Positions 1 to 13,100 of a stretch of DNA of 64,000 nt are shown piece after piece. Source of the DNA: Ophiura sarsii (taxonomy: Eukaryota; Echinodermata; Ophiuroidea; Amphilepidida; Ophiuridae). Under the pieces are notes generated by a model. That model saw nothing but the letters and a program-made list of their open reading frames with translations. It had not been told where the DNA came from and searched no databases. A program made the translations under genes and the position numbers. The stretch spans positions 62,535,431 through 62,599,430 of the forward strand of contig CM069442.1 in NCBI GenBank assembly GCA_035610835.1, given 5' to 3'. The first letter of the stretch is position 1. Each line of letters starts with the position of its first letter.

Positions 1-239
1 ACATTTTTGAAGCTCAAAGTGTAAGTAACAGTAAGTTCAGGGTAATTTCATCATCAGATGATCGTGTGTCATGATGATAGAGGAGATCAGGTTGATAGGA
101 GATTAAAGAGAGTATTGGATTGATGAACATGATGAATACGAGGAGCTGTTACGGGCTAGGTTTACAGTGGAACATCGTACAATAAAGACAAAAACATGTA
201 GTAGTCTTGCATTGTTTGCTGCAAAATGTTATGAAAAAA

Positions 240-505
240 CCTTGGGCTGGTAGAATTTTTGTCGGGCAGGTAGATTCTGTGAGTTACCTGCCCGACTGGC
301 TAGTTGAAAAAAATCTGAAGTTCCATCCCTGGTTACAAGTCGAACGCTCTACCACTGAGCCACGGGGGAGCTATGCTGGGCGAGTGTATTCGCCCAGCTA
401 TGTAGCCCGGGGCCATTATTTCACCCAAAAACCTCAGCGCCAGGTGGAACCGACAGGCTGGGAAATGGGATTTCATGGGGTGCGGGGCTGTAAGGGTTAA
501 GCAAA
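240..505 (-). repeat. tRNA-derived repeat with two strong hairpins
   Basis: On the minus strand, 325-370 reads like the 5' half of a tRNA: the A-box-like TGGCTCAGTGGTAGAGC is followed by an anticodon-like loop CTTGTAA (TGT, Thr). The expected T arm and B box are degenerate, so it is probably a SINE head or tRNA relic and not a working tRNA. Two clean inverted repeats flank it: 259-295 (12-bp arms GTCGGGCAGGTA) and about 375-400 (GCTGGGCGA arms). Confidence 0.45.
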
Positions 506-767
506 TTAAACGGTTTCTCAGCAAACGGTAGTTACAGAACATTTTCAGATGAGAACATGTAGACCTATGTAACGCTGGCTTTCGGTTTCTAAATTTGAAT
601 TTGAATTTTCGATAACAAGCATGCTTAAATTGCACAGTGTCAAGGGTAAAACAACTGCATTGTTGTTGTTGAAAATGATTGATTTGTTTTCAAAAACTCA
701 TAAAAATGCTTGCAAATTTACTAAAAATTCCCGAGAAAAACCAAAAAACACCCCCTCCCCCCAAACA

Positions 768-778
768 AAAAACAAAAC

Positions 779-809
<31 letters not shown>

Positions 810-864
810 CAAAACAAAACAAAACAAAACAAAACAAAACAAAACAAAACAAAACAAAACAAAA
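768..864. repeat. (AAAAC)n microsatellite
   Basis: About 90 bases of nearly perfect AAAAC pentamers. They give open frames rich in Lys, Gln, Asn and Thr in all three plus frames; these are repeat artefacts, not genes. Confidence 0.95.
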
Positions 865-1164
865 TATAAAACAAAAATGCCCGACGGACCGACCCTATCT
901 GAGAGATCCGTTTGCCCGTAGAACAGGTATTTTCGTGGCCTTAAATCTTAATTTAATGTGGTTGCCATAGAGCCCCATATGCCAACAACCCCAGATGACC
1001 GCTACTCCACCTCGCCATTCTGGTTCACAAACATAGGCTTATTCAACTCAAACGTTCGAGAACAAAAATATTTTCCCCACATAATTTAAATTCTGTGATT
1101 TTGCGGACTGCTGTTATTTACAGCTCGTAACTCTATAGTCACGTGGATTTTGACCTCTTTGGCA

Positions 1165-1585
1165 AGTAAGTTTGTGTCGATCGTTTTGTGTCGACCGTTT
1201 TGTGTTGATATCATTCTGTGTTTATATCATTTCGCGTTTGTATACACTACTGTGCCGGTCGTTTTGCGGTGTCTATACGATTTTGTGTTTGTTTAAACTA
1301 ATTTACCAGTCGTTTTGCGTTTATCAAAAACCGACACGTCAAAACACAAATTGATATACAAAAAACGATACAAAACAACTCATATAAACACAAATTGATA
1401 TATAAAAAATAGATAAAACACATATTAATGTACAAAAAACGATACATATAAACACAAATTGATACAAAAAAAACCCCATGTATAAAACACAAATTGATAT
1501 TAAAAAACACACATGTAAAACACAAATTGATGTACAAAAAAACCCTATGTAAAACACAAATTGATATACAAAAACAATGTTAATT
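1165..1585. repeat. Irregular AT-rich tandem repeat
   Basis: The first part repeats variants of GTCGNTCGTTTTGTGT. From about 1340 there are roughly ten irregular copies of ACACAAATTGATATA followed by an A run. The halves are partly complementary (TTTTGTGTTT against AAACACAAAA), so the tract could fold. The minus-strand open frames here are repeat translations. Confidence 0.75.
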
Positions 1586-1589
1586 TTGA

Positions 1590-2640
1590 CCCAAACGGCG
1601 TGCCATAATAATAGAAGAAAAAAATAGCCGTTAAATCCCAAACAAGAAGAGTCATTAAAAAGACAATCATCGCTCAGATGGGTAGATTAAAATCTTATCA
1701 TTAAATTAATTATGATTATTGGCCTTCATTGAATAAACATAATTGAATTTGGATAAATAGAAATTTATCGTAATATTTGTATTAATGTGTTTATCTACTT
1801 ATATATAAATAACTTCATTCTTTATTCAAAATACTTCCTTTATTAATATTATTTGAAAATCAAGTAAATGAATAGATGAATAAAATTAAATCAATTTAAT
1901 TGAATCACTACATCAATCAATAATTCATTCATTTATACACTGATTCATTAATTAACTAATTAATAACAACTGTTAATTGATTACTACTTAAAGTAATTGA
2001 TGTTGTCTATCAATTAATTCAATCATTACTCATTCCGACAGTTCATTCATTGATAGTATTTGACAATAAAAGCATAAATAGATACATGTATATCAATTTT
2101 ATTATTCAATTAATCTATATATCTATCAATCGTATTTCAATATTTATCTAATCATTGATCGATTATTTATTTTTCATTTGATTAATAACAAATATATTAT
2201 ATGGATAAATCGATGGGATGTTTCAATATTCATGAATTATTTATTAGGCCTATTTTATTAATTTGATTAATTTAATGAATTAATGAATTAATTTAATTTA
2301 ATTCAATTGATGAATTATTTATTCCGAATCATATTTAAAATCAATTTTGCATTATAATAGGCCTACATAACGAAAGTTATCACATTTTTTTATCAGAATA
2401 TGAAGGCAACCAATGTATGCGGCAATAGATGCATCTATTCACTATCACCAGCAAAAAGAATCATGACATTTTAGGGTACCGTTTACAAGATATGACTTTT
2501 TTGGTAAAGTTACTTACTTTTAGAAAGCTAATGAGATAACCCATCTTCCTCAATAAAAAATCGATGAAATTTTTGCACAGATTTTAAGATATAAAATCCC
2601 GAAGTTGAATACACTTTTTTGATTCACCCTGTATATCCCA
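1590..2640. other. Very AT-rich stretch without recognisable genes
   Basis: The segment is dominated by ATTAATTAAT/TCAATTAA-like words. I see no open frame of note, RNA gene or clear terminal repeats. It ends near an ACCCTGTAT motif at about 2625, a word also found at ends of other elements in this window. Confidence 0.6.
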
Positions 2641-2699
2641 GTATAGTATTATTTACAGAGCGTTGCGCTTGTATTGAACAGTCAACAGCGTATTACACA

Positions 2700-3245
2700 A
2701 TTGTATACACACACACCCCCTCCCCTAGTACATGTGTTGAAAACCGGGGGGGGGGGGGGGGAGGGGGCACTCATGTATAAAAGTTGTAATCATCCGTGTG
2801 AATCCACTCCCAAAAACTACCCTTAACATGCTTAACGCGGATTCTAAAAGAAGGACAAATTGAACCCTTAACAAGGATTTTAGCTCGACAAATCATACTC
2901 ACATGAGCAAACGATATAGGTCCTCAAGACAGAGTTTAGACTGGAAAAACGTAAGAAGTATTGAGTGATTCAGTATTGTTAGTACATTTGACTTATATAG
3001 GCCTAACCATTCAGCTATATTTTAACAAAGATGACACATGACTATCGGCCCAAGCAACCCTTAGCGCGGATTCAGGTTGAAAAAGACACCCTTATTCTCC
3101 GAAATCGGCGATTTTGATACCCTTTTTATAGCACGGGCCCGCGCGGATCCGCGTTGTGGTCGAAAAAAGCACCCTTATTCCGCGTTTTCGTTTACGCGGA
3201 TGATTGCAACATTATACCTGACTGCCCCCCCCCCCCCCGGTTGAA
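2700..3245. repeat. Dispersed-type repeat bounded by poly-G and poly-C runs
   Basis: A G run at 2746-2761 and a C run at 3224-3238 bracket a segment with repeated words such as CGCGGATTC, ACCCTTA and GAAAAA. The arrangement resembles the poly-C/poly-G bounded segment at 18545-18945, suggesting a repeat family that carries homopolymer tracts. No coding potential was seen. Confidence 0.4.
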
Positions 3246-3249
3246 AAGA

Positions 3250-4749
3250 CTAGCCCTATAATACACGGAATACTATACTTATGGAGAGGTCTGTACCATA
3301 CACGTTGCAAAGTGAGAATGCATCCTACCGTGACTATACACATGATTTATACCATGCCACAGCCAATCATTAACAGCCAGCAGGGAGGTCACGCTGCGTG
3401 TCAGATTTTGTTATACGCAAGAAAACAATGGAGTCTCAGTGACTGCAATATTTGCTAGAAATAGCTTCGGAAAATGGTCTATTTGGGCATCTCAAAAACT
3501 GAGAAACGTGTTAAAAATCATGTAGAATTTAGAGGAGGGTCATTAACATCTGCAGAACGGTAAAATGTATAGTATTAAACACGTTTTGTGATCAAATTTA
3601 TGTCGTAAAATGTTGGAAAATTGTGGTCTTCGAAGTTAGAGGAATCCTAACTCATTCTAAACCTCACCAAATCATGAAATGAACCCTCGTCTACAAAAAA
3701 GTCCATGTACGTATTGCTCTATCTGCTTGGAGATAGCGAAGACCACGCAAACTTCATAGCTTGATACAACGGAATGAAATCCGCCATAGAGATTACATGG
3801 CGAAAATCGTAGAGATTTGCACTGCAGTCCTCTGTGTCAGGGAGTGTTGACAAAAGCAAGGTCGTTTAGCTATTGTGTTTGTGCATGTTTGTGACGACTG
3901 ACCCTGTTTAACAATCTTCATACAGTAGCTTTAATATAGGGCTTGGGTGACCTAACTATTGACTGTTAAAATTGTTAGATAAGAATTTGAGGTTGGCTAT
4001 TTTCATACAGTGTACACTGAACAGAGATGACTTGTGATTTGTGAGGTAATACGTGCTAAAGATAGGATGAGCTTGAACACAGCACTCTGAAGCTGTGATA
4101 CAATGGCTGCATGAAAGTGTCCTTGACTGGGGGTCTCAAAACAGATTATACCATCTGCGATGGAAAAAGACAAGAAATACATGAAAGGGGACGAACAACT
4201 GTTATTAAAGCAAAGCAGTTGCCAATCATCTGCTCTCTAATCTACCCTGTTTTAGTGTTCGGTCTTTTTAGTCACCCTTCAATTAGATTAGTTGTAGTGC
4301 CGCCATGAAGCAAACTTTACTCCATATACATGATATTTATAAATGCTTGATCGTGTCGCCACAAATCCACGTCCATGTTTACTCATCTCCGCATAAATCT
4401 TATGACGAGCTGCTTTGCTGTCAAAATTTCTCAAGATATAGATAAATGATGAGCTAATGTGGGGCCAAAGGTCTAAGGCTTATTAATAATAGCAGTCGGT
4501 AAATTAAAGGTATGGGGCGAGCGTGGATGCAAACAGCAAAGACTTGCAAAGACAAATTGTATTATTATAATTACAATTGGATGACATTGCATAGGCTTTG
4601 AGCCTTTGAGAACAAAATGGGGAAATTGTGTAGACAGTATCAATATTTGTAGCCTATACCCAAATTTGTGGAAAGTGCAAATGTATAGTAGTCAACATGA
4701 CAAAAGTGCATTTAGAAGTAAACATTAGTGTAATACGCCAGTACTCATA
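3250..4749. other. Intergenic, nothing recognised
   Basis: There are only short open frames (for example 65 codons at 4111-4308) without domain character, splice context or repeat structure. No RNA gene was seen. Confidence 0.5.
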
Positions 4750-4751
4750 TA

Positions 4752-5530
4752 CAGGGTGTTCCAGAATGATCTATACTGGGTTTAAAAAATATATAAAAAA
4801 TATAAAACAAGTAGTGTTTCAAGTTTAAACACTTGCGATATGATAGTGGAAATGTTTCCTATACTTATTCCGTTAATTTCATTGAGATATCTCTGTTTTG
4901 TTCCGCTGTGGCAAGACATAATCGAAAATCGATGAAAAACGTATTTTCTTATTTTGGCTCACATAATTCATCTTTACAGCTATTCTCTCAAGCATTACAT
5001 GTACCAGCATTTCAAACAATGCACACCTCATAAGTTATATTTAAAACTCTCGCCAAAGAAAGGATCAAGGTTAAAACCACCCAAGCTAAACAAATCCTGC
5101 TCTATTCGATCAAAGCTTTGTTTTCTATGCACACAACAATCGATTGTTATCAAAAAGCTAATTAAAATAAGAAGAGGATGCAATAATCATAATAATGCGA
5201 ATAACATTTCAGAAATAATTAAATGTTTAGAGGGTTAGTGATTTGATAGATTTTCATAATGGATCATTTCGACTACTATCGTTACAAAATGTTCATCATA
5301 CATTTAGGTTGATATTATCCCATTTTATGGAATTTTGACAATTTTTGCAGCCTCTTTGGGACACAATTTTGAGGGAGTCTGTATTTTCCATCAGAAATGT
5401 CCGAATTTCAAAATCTAAAATTCCTGGGCGTTTGCGCAAGATATATAAGAAAACGGTTTGGACAATATCAATAAAGTTCATACCGAAAACAATTGTATTA
5501 CCTCGGTATAGATCATTCTGGGACACCCTG
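4752..5530. mobile_element. MITE-like element, CAGGGTGT inverted ends, TA target site
   Basis: The left end CAGGGTGTTCCAGAATGATC and the reverse complement of the right end CAGGGTGTCCCAGAATGATC match over about 30 bp with few mismatches. Both ends are flanked by TA (4750-4751 and 5531-5532), as expected for Tc1/mariner-type insertion. At 779 bp with no transposase frame it is non-autonomous. Short internal open frames look meaningless. Confidence 0.7.
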
Positions 5531-5992
5531 TACACGCGCACTCGTGAATGCATTTAGATGCACTATAGAGGGTGCACACCATTCGATAAATATTTACACT
5601 AACAAATTTTGTTCAACATGACCGTGAATGTCATTTGAACATCTGGGAGCACAAGCATTTCCTTTTTCAGCTGATGTTTAAAAACTGGAAACCTGTGCTT
5701 TAGATTAGTTTGTCTTTCAATTATTTCAGTAATGTTCACAATCAAAACATTAGCATAATACCTGATACAAATAAAAAGAATGGAGAAACTGAAAAAACCC
5801 CACCAAAAAACAAAAAAAAACACCCTGATACACATATAAAGAATGTCCAATGGTTTTCAAAGACTGAATCGGCCAAATTTGAAATTCATCAAAAACACTT
5901 AACATTATTATTATGTGTCAAACGGCTGTCCTGAATCCAGATAAGTTCCCCCCATATATTATTCCATTTAAAATGACGGATTAATTCCATAA

Positions 5993-6354
5993 TATAGGTT
6001 TTCCCAGTTAGTTTAACACTTTATTCATTATATTTCATATCTCGTTAAGTATGAATTCGTCCCAAAATTTTGAAGGTTGCATTTGTTATAGTAAATTTCG
6101 TCTTTGGTCAAGTATATTCCTATTTTGGGCAATGAATTTCATTTAATGTTCATTTTATTTCGTCATAACACACTTCTATTTCGTCTGATACAGCGGTAAC
6201 CTACTAATGTATACATTTATTTCGTCTTTGATCAAATAGTTTCATATTCAGTTCACTTTATTTCGTCCCATGTGGAACGTCCTGCCTAGAAGCATGTAAA
6301 ATCCAGCTATAGGCCTATACGTTTTATATATATATATATATAATATTTATTTTT

Positions 6355-6386
<32 letters not shown>

Positions 6387-6865
6387 GTTTATTCTTTTTT
6401 TCTTTTATTTCATATGATTTATATCACTAACTTTCTTGAATGACTTAATGGGACTTTGTGCAAGTTGTTTGCACTTTGGTGTGGTATCTTTAGATGGTAA
6501 AACCATGCAAAAACAATATCCACGTTTTCAGTTTTGTTTCAATATAGACCTATATCTAACCTGCAATGTAGGCCTATTTTTCTAACACATGACGAATATA
6601 TGTGATAAAAGTATTAAAAATAATGAACAAAGACGAATTATATTTGTGCATAGACCCGCTACCCATCAGGTGATACGAATTCAATCTTTCCTTGACGAAA
6701 AGAAATGACCAATGAATTAAATGAAATGGTCATACTTTGAAATATAATGCTCATTGACGAAATTTATCTAACAAAATGCGTAAGTCAGATTTTGGGGACG
6801 AATTCTAACTTAACGAGATATGAAATATAATGAAAAAAGTGTTAAACTAACTGGGAAAACCTATA
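5993..6865. mobile_element. MITE-like element with about 70-bp inverted ends
   Basis: The left arm begins TATAGGTTTTCCCAGTTAG; the right arm is its reverse complement over about 70 bp, down to the shared word GAATTCGTCCC. The 873-bp interior holds (TA)n and (TTTC)n microsatellites near 6325-6390 and repeated TTTCGTC words in both orientations, but no transposase. TA inside the terminal TATA is the likely target site. It ends about 190 bp before the proposed STRA6-like start codon. Confidence 0.75.
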
Positions 6866-7057
6866 ATATACTGTATTAAACGTCGTTTTATTTATGCTAA
6901 GATCACATATTTTCCCTGGAATAGATTATTTAAATCGTGGAATAAATGATCACGTTTCAGGACACCACATTGACTTATTTGAATTTAGTATTGTATATAA
7001 TATTTAGACTATTTTACTGCATGTTATTAACTATTTACAATAATTGATAGGGAATTG

Positions 7058-7141
7058 ATGGACGCTTTAAACACAACCAGCAAGTGCCTACAACCAACTA
7101 TCACTGTTAATGATTGGCTGCAATATAACATAGGACCAGTG
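7058..7141 (+). CDS. STRA6: STRA6-like exon 1 (proposed start)
   Basis: ATG at 7058 encodes 28 residues with an N-glycosylation site (NTT) and one Cys, ending in phase 0 at a strong donor GTG|GTGAGT. An in-frame TAA lies at 7028-7030, so this is the first possible ATG. It joins exon 2 in frame and completes the first hydrophobic segment. Least certain exon: an additional small exon or a different 5' exon is possible. Confidence 0.6.
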
Positions 7142-10111
7142 GTGAGTTCGATTTACCATTACAAAATTATCATTAGATTAGAGCAAAATATTTAAGTAAT
7201 TTGGATTTTTTTTTACCAAAAACTGATTTTGCTACGTTGTCCGAACATTTTTGAGCCAAATGTTTCTAAAAACCCAGCATTTTAAGTGTAATTTGATACA
7301 GAAAAGCCTTTTCTGACTCATTTCCTTTCCAAAAATGTTTACTTTTATAGGCCTATACATCACATTAATAGTTCAAAAGTTACAGTTCTTAAATTATAAA
7401 TTTCATATTTTTAGGGTTAGTAACTCAAATTTTCATTGGTACTGACGACGTGTAACATATTTCTGCTAGCATATGTTACCATAGAAATCGTCAAATTTTC
7501 AATAAAATAACTCTCTGTAAAGAAATGTATTTAATTTAGATTTGGGTCCTCGCTTCACCCTATATAAGCAGGGTCTTAAAATCTCTACTTCATAAAGAAG
7601 TGGTTGTAAGGCACAAAAATTGAACGTTACTTTCGGTCAATGTTGTGCCTGTATGATGTATATATTTTTGGACCTGTATATTCCATGATTCATCATGGAC
7701 GCATGCAAACATAGTACGATGGCTCATACGTATAGGAACTTGAATTAGTGGAATTTATACGATATTCATTACTACATGAATAATCGCAATAGCTGCGTAC
7801 CAAGTGCGTTCCAATGAAATTAATCGTTAGATACTGAAAGTACTGCGCCAAAGTGTTCGATTGTTCTGCTCATTGACCGACCAATCAAATTAAAGCCTCT
7901 CGCCCATAAACTGAATATTTAATGAGTTATGAGAAAACACGATTAAAGCTTATTTCTGATTGGTTGAATGATAAAAATGTTAATGAGGGGATGACCTGAC
8001 TTGGACTGTTTCAACTAAGAAGCGGTGGACAAAATAAACAGAAAACTAATCAATTATTAGCGCGATTATATCGTTACAAATCAACGATTTGGATAAATAC
8101 ACATCTTTTTCAGTAATGAATGAGAATAATGACTGCTTAATAACTGTTTTCGTGAATTTGTTTTGAAATCCTCGGTTGTTGTTCTGGTCATTCGGAATTG
8201 ACCCTCAGGGGCTGCGCCCTTTCTGGACAATTCGATCCTCAGACCAGAACAAAAACCTCTGATTTCAAAACAAATTCACGAAAACAGTTGTTACGCAGTC
8301 ATAAATATTCTCTAAGTCGCGAAAGTAATATTTTGCGGCACCGTATACATACAAATTCCAATGCAAATAGAGCTAAATCAATGCACATACTTTCGTAATA
8401 ATATAAAAATGAATGCATCGGTATAAGTTCGGTTTTCATGTTGCTTTTACGTATGGTGAATACCAGTAGTAAGACTTTACGTACAAGTCACTTATACGAT
8501 GTCACACGTACTGGTTTGGCGGTGCGGCCTAAGGCGACTGTTCACCGAGATCTATTCCATTTTGCTCTGTCATTTTTTAATGCATGTATATATTCATAAT
8601 ATTTCTAAAAAAGAAACATTTTTCTTCATTTCTTTCAGATTGTAGTAATTCTTATATTCGCTTTTTTACAACAAAGAAGACGACTGTATCCCCGTTTCTG
8701 GAATGGTCGCCCGGGTATTGCATAGTAAGTTTTACTGTATGTATTTGTGTTTATTTATGTTCATGAATAAGTTTATCAGGACTGTTGCAAAACTGTTGAA
8801 GAGTTTCGTATAATCTTCTACTTCAAAATTATAAGAAACTTTCCGCCCAGTTTCTTTATATTGTTATGTCTGTGCTGCAGGAAATATATAAATCGTATGA
8901 ACATCTATAATGTTTTGATCACACCATCATAGATATGATCCCTCCATTAATTAAACAAGCATAACATCACAGTTTTTGATACGATTACTGATTTTAAATT
9001 AGCTAACATTAAAGCACCTGATCTGGAACTTTTTGAGTTAGATGTATTATATTGTAGTATATCCTTTTCCTATTGCATGTTTCGGTAGTGGACTAAACAT
9101 AATCAAGGATGGTTAATGCGAATTTCATTGTAAGTAGTACTGATATTTTGTAGTTGTATATAAAATATGCTATTTAAAATTCATTTTCACAGCCCTGTTA
9201 ATCTAGTAGATGCATACGATTTCCGTGTTGCTTTCACCTGTGCGTTCTGTACGTGTATTGTTTCTATTATGGAGTTATTCAAAGGGGAGTGGCACATCGA
9301 TCCAGATTTATCTGCTCTTCCTAGTATGGTTCAAGGTAAGTCTATTAACCCTAACCCCGGAAAAAACACCAACTAAATCTCCGGGAAACTGCCGGGATTC
9401 GATCCGGGGACCCTCCGTTCTCAAGGCCCACGTCCCAATCCCAACCACTAAGCCACGGCCCTCAGCTACACATTCGCGCTCACTATATAGGCTCGGTTGA
9501 CTACGTCATCGAAAACCGACGGCGCATGAGTTTGGAGACCCCGGAAAAAAACCACCAACTAAATCTCCGGGAACCTGCCGGGATTTGATCCGGGGACCCT
9601 CCGTTCTCAAGGCCCACGTCCCAACCACTAAGCCACGGCCCTCAGCTACACATTCGCGCTCACTATATAGGCTCGGTTGACTACGTCATCGAAAACCGAC
9701 AGCGCATGCGTTTGGAGACCCCGGAAAAAAACACCAACTAAATTTCCGGGAACCTGCCGGTTCTATCATATACAAAGTCATAGAATGGCTATACTAAAAA
9801 TGTTACACTGGCTCCTAGGGATTTTACTTACAAATTAAGAATAAGATCTGTATCAGTATTTACAGTAAGTAGTTATCGAAAAAATAAGATCTGTATTATC
9901 AGTATAACAGTATATTACAGTATCGAAAGGAGTCCGCAATCTCCTCAAATATGTCTCCCGTACGAAATTAATCCAAAAAGTGACACTTATTACATGTTAA
10001 AATGTAAATCATTAAATGGCTACCCCCACACTTTATTACAGGACCTATCCCAGTAACATTGCCGATCATATATATTCTGCCGGTTTTGTGGATAACCTCA
10101 TATCTACCCCT

Positions 10112-10173
<62 letters not shown>

Positions 10174-13100
10174 ACTTATCAAGATTTCGGCTGCTGACGG
10201 GGAAACAATTGTGCAATTTGTACGAATTTTTTGGAGTCTGTAAAAAAAGTTGTCGGTATATCATGCCTTTCGTCGGTACAACTATGGTCGTGCCCCCTCC
10301 CCACTCTCCAAAAGCTGGGTACGCCACTGAATGTATGATTGGATGTGTTGGATGTGACAACACATCGACCTCACCCTGGATTTAGTTTCATTAACTGGAC
10401 AAGTTTCATACAATGAGTTTGATCATATTTTCACATTTTGTTAACGTAAATCCATGCAGGAACTGTTGAGTTTATTATATTCATCTTGAACGTGCTGGAG
10501 ATCTGCTTCATCTATTATCCATTGTTCGTCTGTCTTACAACCTCCTATGTATTGCTGGGACAAATTATTGGCTTTTTGTATACCGCAAGTTGGTACGTAG
10601 ATCTTTTTTTCTATTTATTATAAAGTGTAAATTAACTGAGATTCGATTCGACCCGATCTATAAGCTACAGCCAACAGGAAACATCTTCTTAAGCTTCGTG
10701 GATTAGGATAGGATTGAACTGAACGCCTATTTGCTCTTTGCACGGATGTGTTGCATCATCTCACTGCATGACCAGTGCAAAGAGAGTTTCAATACATGTA
10801 GTTACATAATGTTATTTTTTAATGCGGTACCAGTTCGAGACTCTCCTTGCAAATGTCGGATCCGTGCAAAGAGCGAATAGATAATAAAATCACAATTCTT
10901 CCCAATCTAAATCATCAGTTTAGTTGGTAGTGTCGAATTAGAGATCCAGAGGTCTCAGACTCAAATCCTGTTGTAAGAAGTAATACTTTGCTCATATCGA
11001 TTTACCAACGTGATGATCTTACTTGATTACATTATTATAAAAGCACGATACGCTGTGTTCATCATGTTCGAAAAAGGCCCTGAATGCAAATGGCGATCAC
11101 TTTAACATTTGCACATGGAATCATTTTCTAGAGTATCACGGTCGTATTGTTACCTTTTTTTAAAAATCCGCAGGACATTTTTATACACCTTGACGTTACG
11201 AGAATGCCCCTTATTTTGGTCTGATACGTCTGTTAGTTTGGTAAGTTTAGTAAAATCGTACCTTCTCATCTGAATATTATTTTTTTTGTAAAAAACATTC
11301 GTATCCTTTTTAAGAAAACAATTTAATTGGTGTCTGTTGATGGTGTGACGCCTTGGTGTGACGCCTTGATGATGCATCGCGCAATGGGCCAGGAAATTAA
11401 CTTAATCATCCTCATACAGGCATGACAGGGACTACCCACTGAACTCTCACCGTATGTCGCCGTAGCATATTGCGTTTTCATTACTGGAGAAAAGCATTTT
11501 CAAACAAAACGGCATCCCAACGTATTATTATGGGATGTATTTCGACCATGACCTTGTTGCCGTGTGTGTTGCTATAGGTTTCCTTTGTGTGACATGTAGT
11601 AGAGCTTTCGATACGTCCCCAAAGAACCCGTTCCTTTTATTGTACCCCTTCAATAGCGATGTTGAGTTTATCTGTGTATCCCCATTACCATGGCAATTGA
11701 ATGGAAAAGCCAAATATTGACTCAAAAAAATGACCTGGCAATGCTGGTATCGTATCAAAGCCTTTAAACCCATTTTAAATACCTATGTGATTATTGGCTC
11801 TTTTCAAAGTGTATTTCAACAGCATTGTCTATGTTTATAGCCGAAATGCACCCCAAAGTGCCGTAACCGTTTTTTCGTAAACCCAACATCGCTAAAATGA
11901 CTCGGACACGACGAATTCGACAAACTCGCGACTGTTCAGGCCTATTGGGAATGGTAAACGAAGTATAAATCCTTTCTAGAAGACCTGTCATTTAATGGAC
12001 ATAATTTTATTTTAGTTTGCGTTCAATTTTATGCACAAAATATCGTTAATTTAACAACAACAATTCGATCGATTTCGTCGTCGAAAAGGCAGTAGAATTG
12101 CCATGATGTCATAGAGGGTGTCGATAAGCATGCGCATACACCAAAAATGTATGTAGATGATGTCATTGCGAAGCCAGTTTATGTTGGCCCTATTTTGATG
12201 ACCGACTTTGGCTAAGTTTGGCCGATCTATAGGGTGGGGGGGGGGGGGGGGGGGGTACCGCGCCATTTTGCGATATTTTGCGAAAACGATCGTGGTTATC
12301 ACGTGATACGTATAGTTGAAAAAACAAACAATTTACACTATTTTAACGAAATGCACGATGGGATTGTTAAAATCAGAGGTCGCAAACTTGCTTACAATTG
12401 TATATTACTATTAGCCTAGCTGTAACAAGCTCAAAGTGACATCTCTGAATGTATAAACAAAGTGTGCAAAGGAGAAATTGTTGGGCACACTGGTAACATG
12501 GTTTTACAACAAGTTTTGCTCTCATTATCAAACTGAACTCAAGTTAAATCACTTATATATCGAGCAATAATATAATTGTTTACGCATTTTAATTGTTTAG
12601 ATACAAAGTTAAATAAATCAAGAGTTAAATGATAGATAAATAAATAAAAAGAAAATTATAAACGCATGTGCGGCCTTTATCATTTATACAAATTGACATA
12701 ACAATGATGTTACATTAATCCACCATCAAGTTTAAAAGATAGAAAAATAAAAGTATAACAAGGAATATTCGGGAATCGAACCTGTGATTGCCGATTGCCA
12801 ACGACTTGGCCAACGTATGCACGCCACAGAGATCGACGAGTATAATTTATGATAGTTTTATTATTTAACCATATCCATTTATTTATAACGAACGAATTTT
12901 TATTGTGCCTTCTTTGCCAGATTTGTGGGTTTCTCTCGCACAAAATGTGTTTGTAATTTGATTAAACTCCTTATTTTTGAAAGAACGGTAAAAAACGTTG
13001 ACATTTTCGAACGCACAAAATGGCGTCATTTATATACGGTCCACTATCATTGCATCTAGCTAAGCTTCATGACTGAACATTTTGTCGTGACGTGACGTGT

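Noticed and set aside
325..370. Functional tRNA-Thr on the minus strand
   Set aside because: The A box is good but the T arm and B box are degraded and the stems do not pair.
621..921. Overlapping open frames rich in Lys, Gln, Asn and Thr
   Set aside because: They are translations of the (AAAAC)n microsatellite in different frames.
9380..9470. Functional tRNA-Ser gene
   Set aside because: It recurs as part of a 180-bp tandem unit with a long unrelated body, so it is a SINE-type derivative.
9968..10385. Open frames with long poly-Pro or poly-Gly stretches
   Set aside because: They result from the 61-nt poly-C run in an intron; no splice or domain support.
11170..11230. Earlier donor in exon 5 at TTTTG|GTCTGA
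   Set aside because: It would leave phase 2, which does not match exon 6; the GTAAGT donor at 11241 gives the needed phase 0.
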